From assembly GCA_027532555.1 (NCBI GenBank), contig JAPZTJ010000019.1, positions 44,624 to 108,623 of the forward strand: a stretch of DNA of 64,000 nt, given 5' to 3'. This DNA is from Aquidulcibacter sp. (lineage in GTDB: Bacteria; Pseudomonadota; Alphaproteobacteria; Caulobacterales; Aquidulcibacteraceae). The notes below the pieces were generated by a model. That model searched no databases. It saw only the letters and a list, made by a program, of their open reading frames with translations, and was not told the origin of the DNA. Below are positions 8,123 to 17,242 of this stretch, in pieces. Positions within the stretch are counted from its first letter, which is position 1; each line of letters opens with the position of its first letter. The position numbers were made by a program, and so were the translations under genes.

Positions 8123-8739
8123 GACCCACGCTCCTAATCTTTGCAAAATCTCCCCGAATGGGCCTTGCCAAGACGCGACTGGCCCGCGGCGTGGGGGTTG
8201 TGGCAGCTTGGCGCACCAAACGACGCATGGACGCGTATACCTGCCGGGTGGCCCGTTCAGCGGGCTGGGAAACCGTCTTGGCGGTTGCGCCTCAAAAGGA
8301 TCTGAGAGCACAATTTCCTAGTGTCTGGCCTTCAGGCCTGCGTCGGATTGGACAGGGGCATGGCGATTTGGGTCAACGTATGGCGCGCGCACTGGTCGCG
8401 TTTGGCCGCGCGCCTGTTTGCATCATTGGCTCGGATTTGCCAGACCTTAGGCAGCTAGATTTGGTGCGGGCCTTTAAGGCGCTGAAGCGCGCAGACGTTG
8501 TTCTGGGCCCTGCCACAGATGGTGGCTATTGGTTGATCGGAATGGCACCGCGCGCGGCCCGCCGCGCCCGACTTGCCCCTGTTCGCTGGTCGAGCCATCA
8601 TACCCTATCCGACACCTTAGCCTGCCTCCCGTCAAATTGGCGGGTAAGCTTCTTACGTGAGCTCGAGGATGTCGACGATGCAGCCAGCTTCAAACGTTCA
8701 ACGCTGGGACAAGGCGCCGGAATCAGTAATCCTAGCTGA
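8119..8739 (+). CDS. DUF2064 / TIGR04282-type nucleotidyltransferase-like protein
   Basis: This 206-residue protein opens with LLIFAKSPRMGLAKTRLA, the signature of the DUF2064/CofC-like nucleotidyltransferase fold. GSDLPDL and GPATDGGYWLIG mark the middle of the domain. It is the usual partner of TIGR04283 glycosyltransferases, and the two genes overlap by four bases with a GTG start, so translation is coupled. A role in activating a sugar for the neighbouring glycosyltransferase is inference. The last 42 bases overlap the convergent lytic transglycosylase gene. Confidence 0.82.
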   Translation: MRPTLLIFAKSPRMGLAKTRLARGVGVVAAWRTKRRMDAYTCRVARSAGWETVLAVAPQKDLRAQFPSVWPSGLRRIGQGHGDLGQRMARALVAFGRAPVCIIGSDLPDLRQLDLVRAFKALKRADVVLGPATDGGYWLIGMAPRAARRARLAPVRWSSHHTLSDTLACLPSNWRVSFLRELEDVDDAASFKRSTLGQGAGISNPS

Positions 8740-10497
8740 CCCAGTTGCGCTCGTTGGCGTGACAGCACTGAGCCTTACATGAGCGCTGGTCAGTCGCGGA
8801 TTATCTTGCGGCTCGTAGGTTGGAGTAAGGCCGCGGGCTAACTTTTCAAGGCTAGGCGCGCGTTGGCCAAAGCGGCGATGATAGATCCACATATTGCTCA
8901 TTACCCGCTCTGCGTAGACGCGGGCTTGACCGTTAGGAGCAGCCTCCATGAACATTAATGTGTCTTCAGCGCCTTTCACACTGGCGCTCCAGCGTGTGAC
9001 GTTTCCCGGACCGGCGTTGTAAGCCATGAAAGTACGAGTGAGGCAATTGGAGACTACGCCCATAGCCATCATCTTTTCGAGATAAGCTTCGCCCAATGTT
9101 ACGTTTAAGGTGGTATCGTTGAGCAATCCGGGATTGCTCGCCAAATCACGCCGGCCCGTCATCCAAGCAGCCGTTCTTGGCATCAGCTGCATCAGGCCGC
9201 GCGCACCGGCGTAGGATTTCGCATTGGTGTCGAACTTTGACTCTTGGCGCATCACAGCCAGAATAACTGCGCGGTCCAGAACGAATTCACCACCCACAGG
9301 ACGGAATTGGTCGGGAATGGGATAAAGCGCAGCTAACGCTGCAGCAGACGAAGATTGCGCGATACGTTCGACTACTGGGTCGAGGTCTAGGCTGCGAGCC
9401 ACGGCCAAAAAGCCCAGATCATCCTCGGCGCGCGCTCGGCTCCAGCTATTAAATAGTTCGGCTTCTGCATCGGACACGCGACCAATCTCTTTTAAAGCCA
9501 CAGCTCGCCGAACACCGGGGTCGGCTCGCATCAATCTGGCCGCGCGATCTTTTTCGTCTTGCGCTTGCGGGATTTTTAGCGTCTCCCAGCGCCCAAGCCG
9601 CGCCAGTGCCAATTGCCCGTAAAAAGTCAGCGGGCTGGATGCTGCCTGCTCCAAAAAGGACTGTGTCCTGGCTTTATCGCCTAACTTTTCTGATGCGCGC
9701 GCCGCCCAGAACGCCCCAGATGAACGCGCCCAATCATCACTCGCATTCCAATTTGCAGCTGCTGTAAACAAGGTTTGCGCGGTGCTGAAATCACCCGAGC
9801 GATAGGCAGCAAGACCACCGATCCAACCTGCTTGACCCGATTGTGGACCATTCACCGCTTCACGTGCCATGGCCAAAGCCGCTTCATCATCGCCCGCATA
9901 AAACCGTGCTGCCAAAGCATCAATCTGGGCACGATCTGCCCGCGTGGCACCTGGCCCAATTGGCACTGGAATAAAACTGGGCTCACGCACAGTGCCCATT
10001 GAACGGCGGCTTGGTACAGGATCGGGTCGCTTTAGCCGGAAGGGTGTGGGCACCACGCCCATAATTCGGGCGGCTTGAATAGCATCTTCTTGCGCTTCTT
10101 GCGCGCGCTCATAGACAGCACCAGCGCCTGCAACATCACCCCAGCGATCGAGCCAAGCCGCCATGGCTGGCAAATCTGGTGTAGTGGCGCTTGAGATTAA
10201 GCGCGCCCGTTCAACATGGGGCTTCAGCGTACCGTCAGAAATGGATGGCAAAACCTCGTCCAAGACAGCTTTCTGATTGGCGGACGCAGCCGCAAAGGCT
10301 TTGCGGTAATTAGCCTCATCGGTACTGTTCAGCACATCCGGGCCTGCGACTGTGCCGCGCAATCCTGAGACAGCTGGAGCTGTTTGGGCCAAAGCCAACG
10401 TTGACGTACCCGTGATGGCAAAGCAGCCGATTGCCATAATCGGCATCAACAAGGACCGCCTTTTCAAACCAATCTTGGTGACATCAAATTGGGTCAA
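8698..10497 (-). CDS. Soluble lytic murein transglycosylase, Slt70-like
   Basis: The 599-residue exported enzyme cleaves peptidoglycan glycan strands to 1,6-anhydro products. A hydrophobic signal segment spans about residues 15-37 (LLMPIMAIGCFAITG to ALAQ). A helical superhelix (about 50-400) precedes a C-terminal SLT domain with the catalytic Glu in AVMRQESKFDTNAKS, followed by GARGLMQLMP and FMAYNAGPGNV. Domain order and length fit Slt70. The start could also be the Met at residue 18, which would shorten the signal peptide. Its tail overlaps the DUF2064 gene by 42 bases in convergent orientation, and a strong inverted repeat lies just upstream of its start. Confidence 0.9.
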   Translation of the reverse strand: MTQFDVTKIGLKRRSLLMPIMAIGCFAITGTSTLALAQTAPAVSGLRGTVAGPDVLNSTDEANYRKAFAAASANQKAVLDEVLPSISDGTLKPHVERARLISSATTPDLPAMAAWLDRWGDVAGAGAVYERAQEAQEDAIQAARIMGVVPTPFRLKRPDPVPSRRSMGTVREPSFIPVPIGPGATRADRAQIDALAARFYAGDDEAALAMAREAVNGPQSGQAGWIGGLAAYRSGDFSTAQTLFTAAANWNASDDWARSSGAFWAARASEKLGDKARTQSFLEQAASSPLTFYGQLALARLGRWETLKIPQAQDEKDRAARLMRADPGVRRAVALKEIGRVSDAEAELFNSWSRARAEDDLGFLAVARSLDLDPVVERIAQSSSAAALAALYPIPDQFRPVGGEFVLDRAVILAVMRQESKFDTNAKSYAGARGLMQLMPRTAAWMTGRRDLASNPGLLNDTTLNVTLGEAYLEKMMAMGVVSNCLTRTFMAYNAGPGNVTRWSASVKGAEDTLMFMEAAPNGQARVYAERVMSNMWIYHRRFGQRAPSLEKLARGLTPTYEPQDNPRLTSAHVRLSAVTPTSATGSARITDSGALSQR

Positions 10498-10521
10498 ACC
10501 ATCTGGGCCCTTCGCCGAAGT

Positions 10522-10557
10522 GTTTGATAAGCTTGGAACTCTACAAGTTTATCAAAC
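10522..10557. repeat. 14-bp inverted repeat upstream of the lytic transglycosylase
   Basis: GTTTGATAAGCTTG at 10522-10535 is matched by CAAGTTTATCAAAC at 10544-10557, with one mismatch that a G-U pair could tolerate and an 8-base spacer. It sits 25 bases before the transglycosylase start and could be an operator or a leader hairpin. No T-run follows on either strand, so it is not an obvious terminator. Confidence 0.6.
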
Positions 10558-10637
10558 CCACTTGCCTGCTTACCCCGACACATTCGGCCAGAGGTCCTTT
10601 ACGCCCAGCCCTCGAGAAAAGGGCTCGTTGGGCACAT

Positions 10638-11492
10638 TTAAGAGCCTTTTGCCTTGTTTCTGCCCCGTGTGGCAACGCCCAGCGATGAAATTTTCTGTTC
10701 GAACCTAAGTAGGTCCTGCCAAGCGAGTGCTTTGTCGCGTGGTCTGTTCAATAGATAGGCAGGCGAAAAAAGGCATTGTGCATAGGCTTTCGGCACTGCT
10801 GCATCGGTGCCAAGGCCATAGTCAAAAGAACGTGTGCGTAGCTTCATGATGCCGTCCGCCGTGTTCAAGAGGGTCTGAGCGGTTAGACCGCCAACCATCA
10901 AAATCGCCTTGGGGGCGGCAAGTTCAATGTGGCGCGCCAGAAATGGGCGGCAAAGTGCTACTTCTTCCGAGGTAGGATTACGATTGCCTGGTGGCCGCCA
11001 TGGGATAAGGCAGGTCAGATAACAATCTTGCTGTCGATCCAAGCCGACGCTTGCTAACATTTTCGTGAGCAAATCGCCCTCGGGGCCCTGAAATGGTTTG
11101 CCGACTTCATCATCTTCGCGACCCGCGGTTTCACCAATCACCATTATGTCAGCCTCCGCCCGGCCGTCAGCGAAAACGGTTGCGCGTGCATTGGCCCTTA
11201 GCCCGCAGCCATCAAAGCTCTCGAGGGCTTTAAAGAGAGCATCCAAGCTCGTGCAGGATTGGGCGAGGCGATGGGCCTCTGCGAGCGCATCGACAGGTTT
11301 CTTGGCATTGGTGACCCGCGCTGGCGTGACCTTGACTTCTGGAGTCGGCGCTTCGAAAGTTTGTTGCTGTAAGGCCTGAGTGCGGGCGCGCTGAGCTGGG
11401 CCCAAGTCAAACGGCTCTAGGCCTGCCAGTTCCCACCATTGCGCTAGGGCTTGAGCGGCAGTTTCCAGGGTTAAACTTGGGCGTGCATGCAT
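10638..11492 (-). CDS. Type 4-like uracil-DNA glycosylase with altered active-site motifs
   Basis: The 284-residue protein matches the UDG family 4 found in alphaproteobacteria: an N-terminal extension of about 85 residues, then CGLRANARATVFADG, GKPFQGPEGDLLTKML and WRPPGNRNPTSEE. These enzymes excise uracil from DNA and usually carry a 4Fe-4S cluster. Two usually conserved sites differ here. The water-activating loop reads GETAGREDD where GEAPG is typical. The C-terminal minor-groove motif reads FSPAYLL (Ser243), where HPAYLL with a histidine is typical. Activity may therefore be reduced or changed. The gene runs in the same direction as the transglycosylase, 140 bases upstream of it. Confidence 0.82.
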   Translation of the reverse strand: MHARPSLTLETAAQALAQWWELAGLEPFDLGPAQRARTQALQQQTFEAPTPEVKVTPARVTNAKKPVDALAEAHRLAQSCTSLDALFKALESFDGCGLRANARATVFADGRAEADIMVIGETAGREDDEVGKPFQGPEGDLLTKMLASVGLDRQQDCYLTCLIPWRPPGNRNPTSEEVALCRPFLARHIELAAPKAILMVGGLTAQTLLNTADGIMKLRTRSFDYGLGTDAAVPKAYAQCLFSPAYLLNRPRDKALAWQDLLRFEQKISSLGVATRGRNKAKGS

Positions 11493-11673
11493 GCGTTCGG
11501 CATCCCTATCGCAGACTTTGCGCCGATTTGGGCGCCTAACTGGTCTTGACCTTCGTCCTTTAAGACCTCGATAAGCGTTCGTGAGGCTGATGACAAAGGC
11601 AATCTGGAATTTGTCCTCATGGGATAACAGTCTAACTGATCTATGCAGGGCCTAAGCGAAAAGGGGAGTGACA

Positions 11674-13335
11674 ATGGCTTTTGACGCGATTGAGCGTGAA
11701 TCGATGGAATATGATGTTCTGATCATTGGTGCCGGGCCTGCCGGCTTAGCCGCGGCGATCCGCCTGAAACAACTCAATGCAGACTTGGCAGTCGCTGTGT
11801 TGGAAAAAGGCGGCGAGGTCGGGGCCCATATTCTCTCTGGTGTTGTAGTTGACCCCAAGGCTTTGGACGAGCTGTTACCTGAATGGCGCGATGCCCCAGA
11901 CCGGCCTTTGACAACACAAGTGGAAAAAGATGAGCTGAAATTATTGGGCCAAGCAGGCAGCCTGCCGCTACCTAACTTTATCATGCCGCCCCTGATGAAT
12001 AACCATGGAAACTTTATCGGCTCTTTAGGCAATGTTTGCCGCTGGTTGGGCGCAAAAGCCGAAGACTTGGGTGTTGAGATTTATCCAGGCTTTGCTGCTG
12101 CAGCAGTCGTTTACGATGAAGCCGGTGTCGTTAAAGGCGTTCAAGTTGGTGACATGGGCATCACGCGCGAAGGCGAGATGGGCCCAGACTTCACGCCCGG
12201 GATAAACATCTTTGCTAAGTACACTTTGATTGGTGAAGGCGTCCGCGGTTCGCTCGCTAAAGAGATCATCGCTCGATACAGCCTCGATGAAGGCAAAGAA
12301 CCCCAGAAATACGGTATCGGCTTGAAGGAAGTGTGGCAGGTCGCCCCTGAAAAGCACAAGCCTGGTCTGGTTCAACATGCCTTTGGCTGGCCGTTGGATT
12401 GGAATACCGGTGGGGGGTCATTCCTCTATCATTGGGGCGACGGTCTAGTCTCAGTCGGCTATGTGGTGCATTTGAACTACAAAAACCCATGGTTGAGCCC
12501 GTTTGATGAGTTCCAACGCTTCAAACAGCATCCAGATGTCCGCCCAACATTTGAAGGCGGAAAGCGCTTGTCATACGGTGCCCGCGCCATCACCGAAGGC
12601 GGTCTGCAATCCGTGCCAAAGTTGCCTTTCCCCGGCGGGGCTTTGATTGGATGCTCGGCAGGCTTTGTGAACCTGCCGCGCATCAAGGGCAGCCATAATG
12701 CGATGAAGACGGGTATGATTGCCGCTGAAACAGTCGCGGCAGCGATTGCTGCTGGCCGATCTGGTGATGTGCTGGAAGAGTATCAAGCAGCCTATGAAGC
12801 CAGTTGGGTCTTTAAAGACCTAGAACTGGTTCGCAACGTGAAACCACTCTTGTCAAAGTTTGGCACGATCTTGGGCTTAGGCCTTGGCGGTGTCGATATG
12901 TGGTGCACCACCATTTTTGGTGGCTGGTCGCCGTTTGGAACCCAAAAGCATGGCAAATCCGATGCGGCAAGCCTGTTGCCTGCCGATCAGTTTTCCAAGA
13001 TTGACTATCCAAAGCCCGATGGCGTCATCAGTTTTGACAAGCTCTCGTCGGTCTTCTTGTCCAATACCAACCATGAAGAAAATCAGCCCATTCACTTGAA
13101 GGTCGCAGACCTTGCACTTCAAAAATCGAGTGAGTTGGACGTCTTCGCTGGGCCATCAAACCGCTATTGTCCGGCTGGGGTTTATGAGTGGGTTGAAGAT
13201 GGAGCTGGAAAGCGCTTCCAGATTAATGCGCAGAACTGCGTCCATTGCAAAACCTGTGACATTAAAGATCCGAACCAGAACATCACTTGGACTACCCCGC
13301 AGGGCGGGGAAGGACCAATCTACCAAAATATGTAG
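11674..13335 (+). CDS. Electron-transfer flavoprotein:ubiquinone oxidoreductase
   Basis: ETF-QO passes electrons from ETF, loaded by acyl-CoA and amino-acid dehydrogenases, to the ubiquinone pool at the inner membrane. The FAD-binding motif is VLIIGAGPAGLAAAI near residue 13. GAHILSGVVVDP, the ubiquinone-region motif LPRIKGSHNAMKTGM and the C-terminal 4Fe-4S ligands in CPAGVYEW and CVHCKTCDIKDP are all present. A GTG at 11668 is also in frame, but the AAGGGGAG ribosome-binding site covers that codon and is well placed for the ATG at 11674, so I use the latter (553 residues). No etfAB is nearby. Confidence 0.95.
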   Translation: MAFDAIERESMEYDVLIIGAGPAGLAAAIRLKQLNADLAVAVLEKGGEVGAHILSGVVVDPKALDELLPEWRDAPDRPLTTQVEKDELKLLGQAGSLPLPNFIMPPLMNNHGNFIGSLGNVCRWLGAKAEDLGVEIYPGFAAAAVVYDEAGVVKGVQVGDMGITREGEMGPDFTPGINIFAKYTLIGEGVRGSLAKEIIARYSLDEGKEPQKYGIGLKEVWQVAPEKHKPGLVQHAFGWPLDWNTGGGSFLYHWGDGLVSVGYVVHLNYKNPWLSPFDEFQRFKQHPDVRPTFEGGKRLSYGARAITEGGLQSVPKLPFPGGALIGCSAGFVNLPRIKGSHNAMKTGMIAAETVAAAIAAGRSGDVLEEYQAAYEASWVFKDLELVRNVKPLLSKFGTILGLGLGGVDMWCTTIFGGWSPFGTQKHGKSDAASLLPADQFSKIDYPKPDGVISFDKLSSVFLSNTNHEENQPIHLKVADLALQKSSELDVFAGPSNRYCPAGVYEWVEDGAGKRFQINAQNCVHCKTCDIKDPNQNITWTTPQGGEGPIYQNM

Positions 13336-13484
13336 CGTTGATCTGAACAACGGCGCTGATTGCGGTCACATTTCACAGGCTTGCCTTGGTCTAGCCCTTG
13401 TTTGTTTATCCAATCAGCGCCAAGTTTAGCCTTGGGCCAACTCTTGGTCGATCCCTCTATCCAAGCTAACAGCAGGATGTTGCC

Positions 13485-15452
13485 ATGCGCCTCAGAGCAG
13501 TCCTATTTGCGACCACCACCATCCTTCTGGGCTCATCGCTTATGGCACCGATGGCTTGGGCTTCCGCTCCGCCTGCTACCGAGAGAACGCCAGAGGCCGA
13601 TTCCTCAGCAGCGATTGCACGAGAGCGGGCCTATGCTGGTCTCAGTCTGGGGGATGCGATCCGCCAAGCCTTGATCGACGACGATCTGGATTTCGCCTTC
13701 AAATCGATCGCTGCGCTGGGCCGGGCGGGAGGAGACACAAGCACGACCCTTTACTACACGGGTGTGCGGGCTTTCAGTCAGCAAAATTATCAAGATGTCA
13801 CCGATGCGCTGCGCGACAGTGATAAGGATGACATGTTGACCGCAGGTTTGGTCACTTGGGCTTATGTGGGCCAAGGTAAGCTAGATCAGGCGATCAATAC
13901 ATGGGAAGTCTATGGCGGCGATGGAAATCGGCCATTCTTCAACGCCTACCGCGCCCTCTTAGCTGAGCAAAACGGTCAAGCAAATGCCGCTCTGGGCTAT
14001 TATGCCCAGGCTCAAAAGGCTGGTGAACTGCACTTTGTGCGTGATTTGAGCAAGCGGTACGTAACTTTATTGGTCCAAGCTGGCCGAACGAGTGACGCCC
14101 TAAAAGCGCATGATGAGATTTTTGGCGAGCCAAAAGGGCTTGATCCGCTCGAAACCCAATTCCGTGAGCAAATTGCCGCCGGAAAACCACAGCCGTTGAC
14201 CTCGATGTTGCCGCAAGTGAGCCTTGGCTCTTTGATAAGCAATTATGCCTCGGCCATGATGCTCGTGCGTATATTTCAAGCCAATCAACAGCAAAAAGAC
14301 GCGGACGCCGCGAAGCCAGATGAGGTTGTTGAAAAGCCTGACGCAGATGCCCTGTTCGTGGGAGATGCTCTGTTGCTGCGGACGGCCTTGAAGATTGATC
14401 CATCCAATCAATCTGCACGGTTTTCTTTATCCGAGGCCCTAGCGGAGATTGACGAAGACAAGGCTGCGCTGGAGACGTTAGCCTCGATTACGACCGGTGA
14501 TCGACTGGACGAAGTGCGTCGTGAAAAGGCGGTTCTGTACCTCAGCCTTGAAGATGCTTCCAGTGCTGCAGAGCTATTGAATCAAATTCCGCAAAGCCTT
14601 CGCGACCGACGTTGGTGGGACTTGCATGCCAGTATTCGGGGCGCTCAAGGGGATTTCAAAGGCGCATTTGACAGTGCCCTTAAGAGTGCGGCTGCTGCAC
14701 GCGGCACGGGTGAATGGGATGAGGATTTGGCCCGATTGAGTTTGATGCGCGCGCATTATGATTTGGGCCAAAAAGCCGAAGCGATTGAGATAGCTCGTGC
14801 GCTCGTAAAGAAACTGAAGCCAGAAAATCCAGTCCGTGGCTCGGCAGGCCTCTTCCTCGCACGGGAACCGTCGACACATAGCGAAGGCCTGCCGGCCGCG
14901 CGCGAAAGTTTGAAAATGCTCGGAGCAGATGGCCGCACCAAGTTAACCTTGGGCGGCGTCCTCGCGCAATTCTCTGGAACTCGTGCTGAAGGCATCCAAC
15001 TCCTTCGCGACGCGTTGGCGGAAATGCCCCGCTCGCCACTTTTTATGAATGCTTTGGGCTATACGCTAGTTGAGTATGACATCAACTTAGACGAAGGCTT
15101 CCAATTGTTGCAAAAAGCTTATGAGTTGCGTCCCTATTCCGGAGCGATAACGGACTCGCTGGGTCGGGCGCACTATAAGCTTGGCCAGCTAGATGAAGCA
15201 CAGCGCTTGATCGAAAAAGCGGTAGACATGCGAAAGGACGCGCCAGACCCGGAGATTTATGACAATCTGGGTGACGTTTATTGGTATCAAGGCAAAAAGA
15301 GTGAAGCGCGCCGCATGTGGCAAATGGTGAGGGACTTTGGTGGCCATTATTTCAAGAGAGGTGAGTTGGAAGAAAAACTAAAAAATGGACTAAAGGGGCC
15401 TGCTCCCGTGCAAAGAATGGCACCAATCATTGCGGAACCCGGTAGTGTTTAG
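13485..15452 (+). CDS. Exported tetratricopeptide-repeat protein (first of a tandem pair)
   Basis: The protein has 655 residues with a signal peptide of about 27 residues (VLFATTTILLGSSLMAPMAWASA). The rest is helical repeats, clearest at the C-terminus: ALGYTLVEYDINLDEGF, SGAITDSLGRAHYKLG and DNLGDVYWYQGKKSEARR. This C-terminal block is clearly related to that of the next gene, so the pair probably arose by duplication. TPR proteins of this type next to ispE are common in alphaproteobacteria, and their partners are not known to me. The end overlaps the start region of the second TPR gene, implying coupled translation. Confidence 0.82.
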   Translation: MRLRAVLFATTTILLGSSLMAPMAWASAPPATERTPEADSSAAIARERAYAGLSLGDAIRQALIDDDLDFAFKSIAALGRAGGDTSTTLYYTGVRAFSQQNYQDVTDALRDSDKDDMLTAGLVTWAYVGQGKLDQAINTWEVYGGDGNRPFFNAYRALLAEQNGQANAALGYYAQAQKAGELHFVRDLSKRYVTLLVQAGRTSDALKAHDEIFGEPKGLDPLETQFREQIAAGKPQPLTSMLPQVSLGSLISNYASAMMLVRIFQANQQQKDADAAKPDEVVEKPDADALFVGDALLLRTALKIDPSNQSARFSLSEALAEIDEDKAALETLASITTGDRLDEVRREKAVLYLSLEDASSAAELLNQIPQSLRDRRWWDLHASIRGAQGDFKGAFDSALKSAAAARGTGEWDEDLARLSLMRAHYDLGQKAEAIEIARALVKKLKPENPVRGSAGLFLAREPSTHSEGLPAARESLKMLGADGRTKLTLGGVLAQFSGTRAEGIQLLRDALAEMPRSPLFMNALGYTLVEYDINLDEGFQLLQKAYELRPYSGAITDSLGRAHYKLGQLDEAQRLIEKAVDMRKDAPDPEIYDNLGDVYWYQGKKSEARRMWQMVRDFGGHYFKRGELEEKLKNGLKGPAPVQRMAPIIAEPGSV

Positions 15453-17235
15453 ACAGAGGCCAAATCTTGTGGTGCGCGGGCTGGCCGTTGCAACCGCTCT
15501 CCTGTGTTGCAGTGTGCCGCAGGCTTCCGCTCAAAATTCTATGCAAGTGGGCTTTTCTGCTGCCAAACCGGGCGCACCTTTTTTGTTGCAACGATCAGAT
15601 GCGGATATCTTCGCCGCAACTTTGGCTGGGCGATATGCGCAAGGGGTCGACAACCCTAAATTAGCGGCGCAAGCGTGGGCGCGTGCCTTCTTTCGCCGAA
15701 CATCCGACCTAGAGCTTTATGACCGCGCGACCGCCGCAAACCTCGAGGTGGGCAATCTAGGCATGGTGGTACGCATGGCTAAGTTGGTTCCGCCTAGCGC
15801 GCGTCCCCCAAAGGCTGTTTTGGCTTTGGCAATCGAGGCCATGGGGCAGGGACGATATCAAGATGTCGTTCGTACGCTGGAAGGGCAGAAATTCAGCCCG
15901 AGCTTGACCCAATTTGCTAACCACCTCCGCGCCTATGCGCTCTTAGGGCAAGGACAAGGGTCAAGAGCTTATGATCTCGCAAGCCAAGTCACGGGGATTT
16001 CCGACTTGGAAGATGCTGGCCTTATGTCGCGAGCACTGATTCTGGTGCGTGCCAAACGTCAGCAAGAGGCGATTGCTTTGTTTGAAAAAGCGCGCAGCCT
16101 CGGGCAAGACTCCCAAGCGGGCATCAGGTTTTATAGCGAGCTTCTGCTATCAGTCGGGAAGCGGGACAAGGCAGAAGCCCTCTTGGTACCTTTAGCTGAA
16201 CGCGGGACTGTGAAGGCCTCTGCCTTCACGGAGATTTTGGCGCGGGTGCGGGCGGGCGATAAAGGCAATGTGGCCATCAATGTGCAGGACCATGTCGCAA
16301 TCGGCCTACTGACCTTGGTTGAGGCCATGCAGGACAATAGGCCGCCGACCGAAACCTCGGACCTGCTGTTTCTTTTAACTTTCCTAAATCCAACTTCTGA
16401 TGAGGTGTCTGCGGCATTGGGTCAACATCTGGCCCGCCATGGCTATGATGAACTCGCCGAACCGTATCTGGCGCGCGTTTCTAGTGACAGTCCCTATTTT
16501 GTCGCCACCCGCACGGAACTAGCTTGGCTGGTCTATTCGAATGATCCAAATCAAGCCCTGCTGGAAGCACGTGGGCTCGTGGCCAAATATCCTTCAAGCT
16601 TTGCGGCAGTGACGCTGCTGGCCGATATGTTGTCAGCCAACCGGCTCGATGCCGAAGCAGAGGCTGCCTACCACAGCCTGATTGAACGCAGTGAAGCGGC
16701 CTCTTGGTCGCCAACCGAGACATGGCCACTCTATTTTGGGCGAGGTGGCGCGCGCGAACGTCTTGGCCGTTGGCCTGAGGCTTTGGCAGATTTACGAATA
16801 GCAAAGGCCGCCGCGCCCAATCAGCCAAATGTCTTGAACTACCTTGGCTATGCCATGGCAGATCGTGGTGAAAATTTAGACGAAGCGCTGGGCATGTTGC
16901 GTAATGCAATGCGGCTACGTCCAAGGTCAGGGGCGATCTTGGATTCTTATGGCTGGGCGTTGTTCAAAAGCGGTCGCTATGAAGAAGCAGCCACCATCCT
17001 CGAACGCGCTGCCGGACTTGCCCCCAATCTCGCGGAAGTGGCTGACCACTTGGGTGATGTTTATTGGCGAACTGGGCGGCAGGAGGAGGCACGGCTGGAA
17101 TGGCGACGTGCTTTGACGCTGACGCCAACAGCAGAACAAACCAAAGCACTTGAAATCAAGTTGAGCGATGGTTTGCCACCTGATCCAAGTCGTGCGGCGG
17201 ACGCGGCCATTTTGGCCCAAAACAGGTCTAATTGA
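15445..17235 (+). CDS. Exported tetratricopeptide-repeat protein (second of a tandem pair)
   Basis: I take the GTG at 15445, which overlaps the TAG stop of the preceding gene; a TTG at 15430 is also in frame. The signal peptide spans LAVATALLCCSVPQASAQ. The mature protein is built of TPR-like helices, ending with NYLGYAMADRGENLDEAL, RSGAILDSYGWALFKSGRY and DHLGDVYWRTGRQEEAR. These match the terminal block of the upstream TPR protein position by position. It is followed after 7 bases by ispE. It is probably periplasmic or lipid-envelope associated, with binding partner unknown. Confidence 0.82.
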   Translation: MFRQRPNLVVRGLAVATALLCCSVPQASAQNSMQVGFSAAKPGAPFLLQRSDADIFAATLAGRYAQGVDNPKLAAQAWARAFFRRTSDLELYDRATAANLEVGNLGMVVRMAKLVPPSARPPKAVLALAIEAMGQGRYQDVVRTLEGQKFSPSLTQFANHLRAYALLGQGQGSRAYDLASQVTGISDLEDAGLMSRALILVRAKRQQEAIALFEKARSLGQDSQAGIRFYSELLLSVGKRDKAEALLVPLAERGTVKASAFTEILARVRAGDKGNVAINVQDHVAIGLLTLVEAMQDNRPPTETSDLLFLLTFLNPTSDEVSAALGQHLARHGYDELAEPYLARVSSDSPYFVATRTELAWLVYSNDPNQALLEARGLVAKYPSSFAAVTLLADMLSANRLDAEAEAAYHSLIERSEAASWSPTETWPLYFGRGGARERLGRWPEALADLRIAKAAAPNQPNVLNYLGYAMADRGENLDEALGMLRNAMRLRPRSGAILDSYGWALFKSGRYEEAATILERAAGLAPNLAEVADHLGDVYWRTGRQEEARLEWRRALTLTPTAEQTKALEIKLSDGLPPDPSRAADAAILAQNRSN

Positions 17236-17242
17236 GCAGAAG

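Noticed and set aside
10607..10625. AGCCCT/AGGGCT hairpin after the uracil-DNA glycosylase as a terminator
   Set aside because: The stem is only 6 bp and no convincing T-run follows in the direction of the gene.
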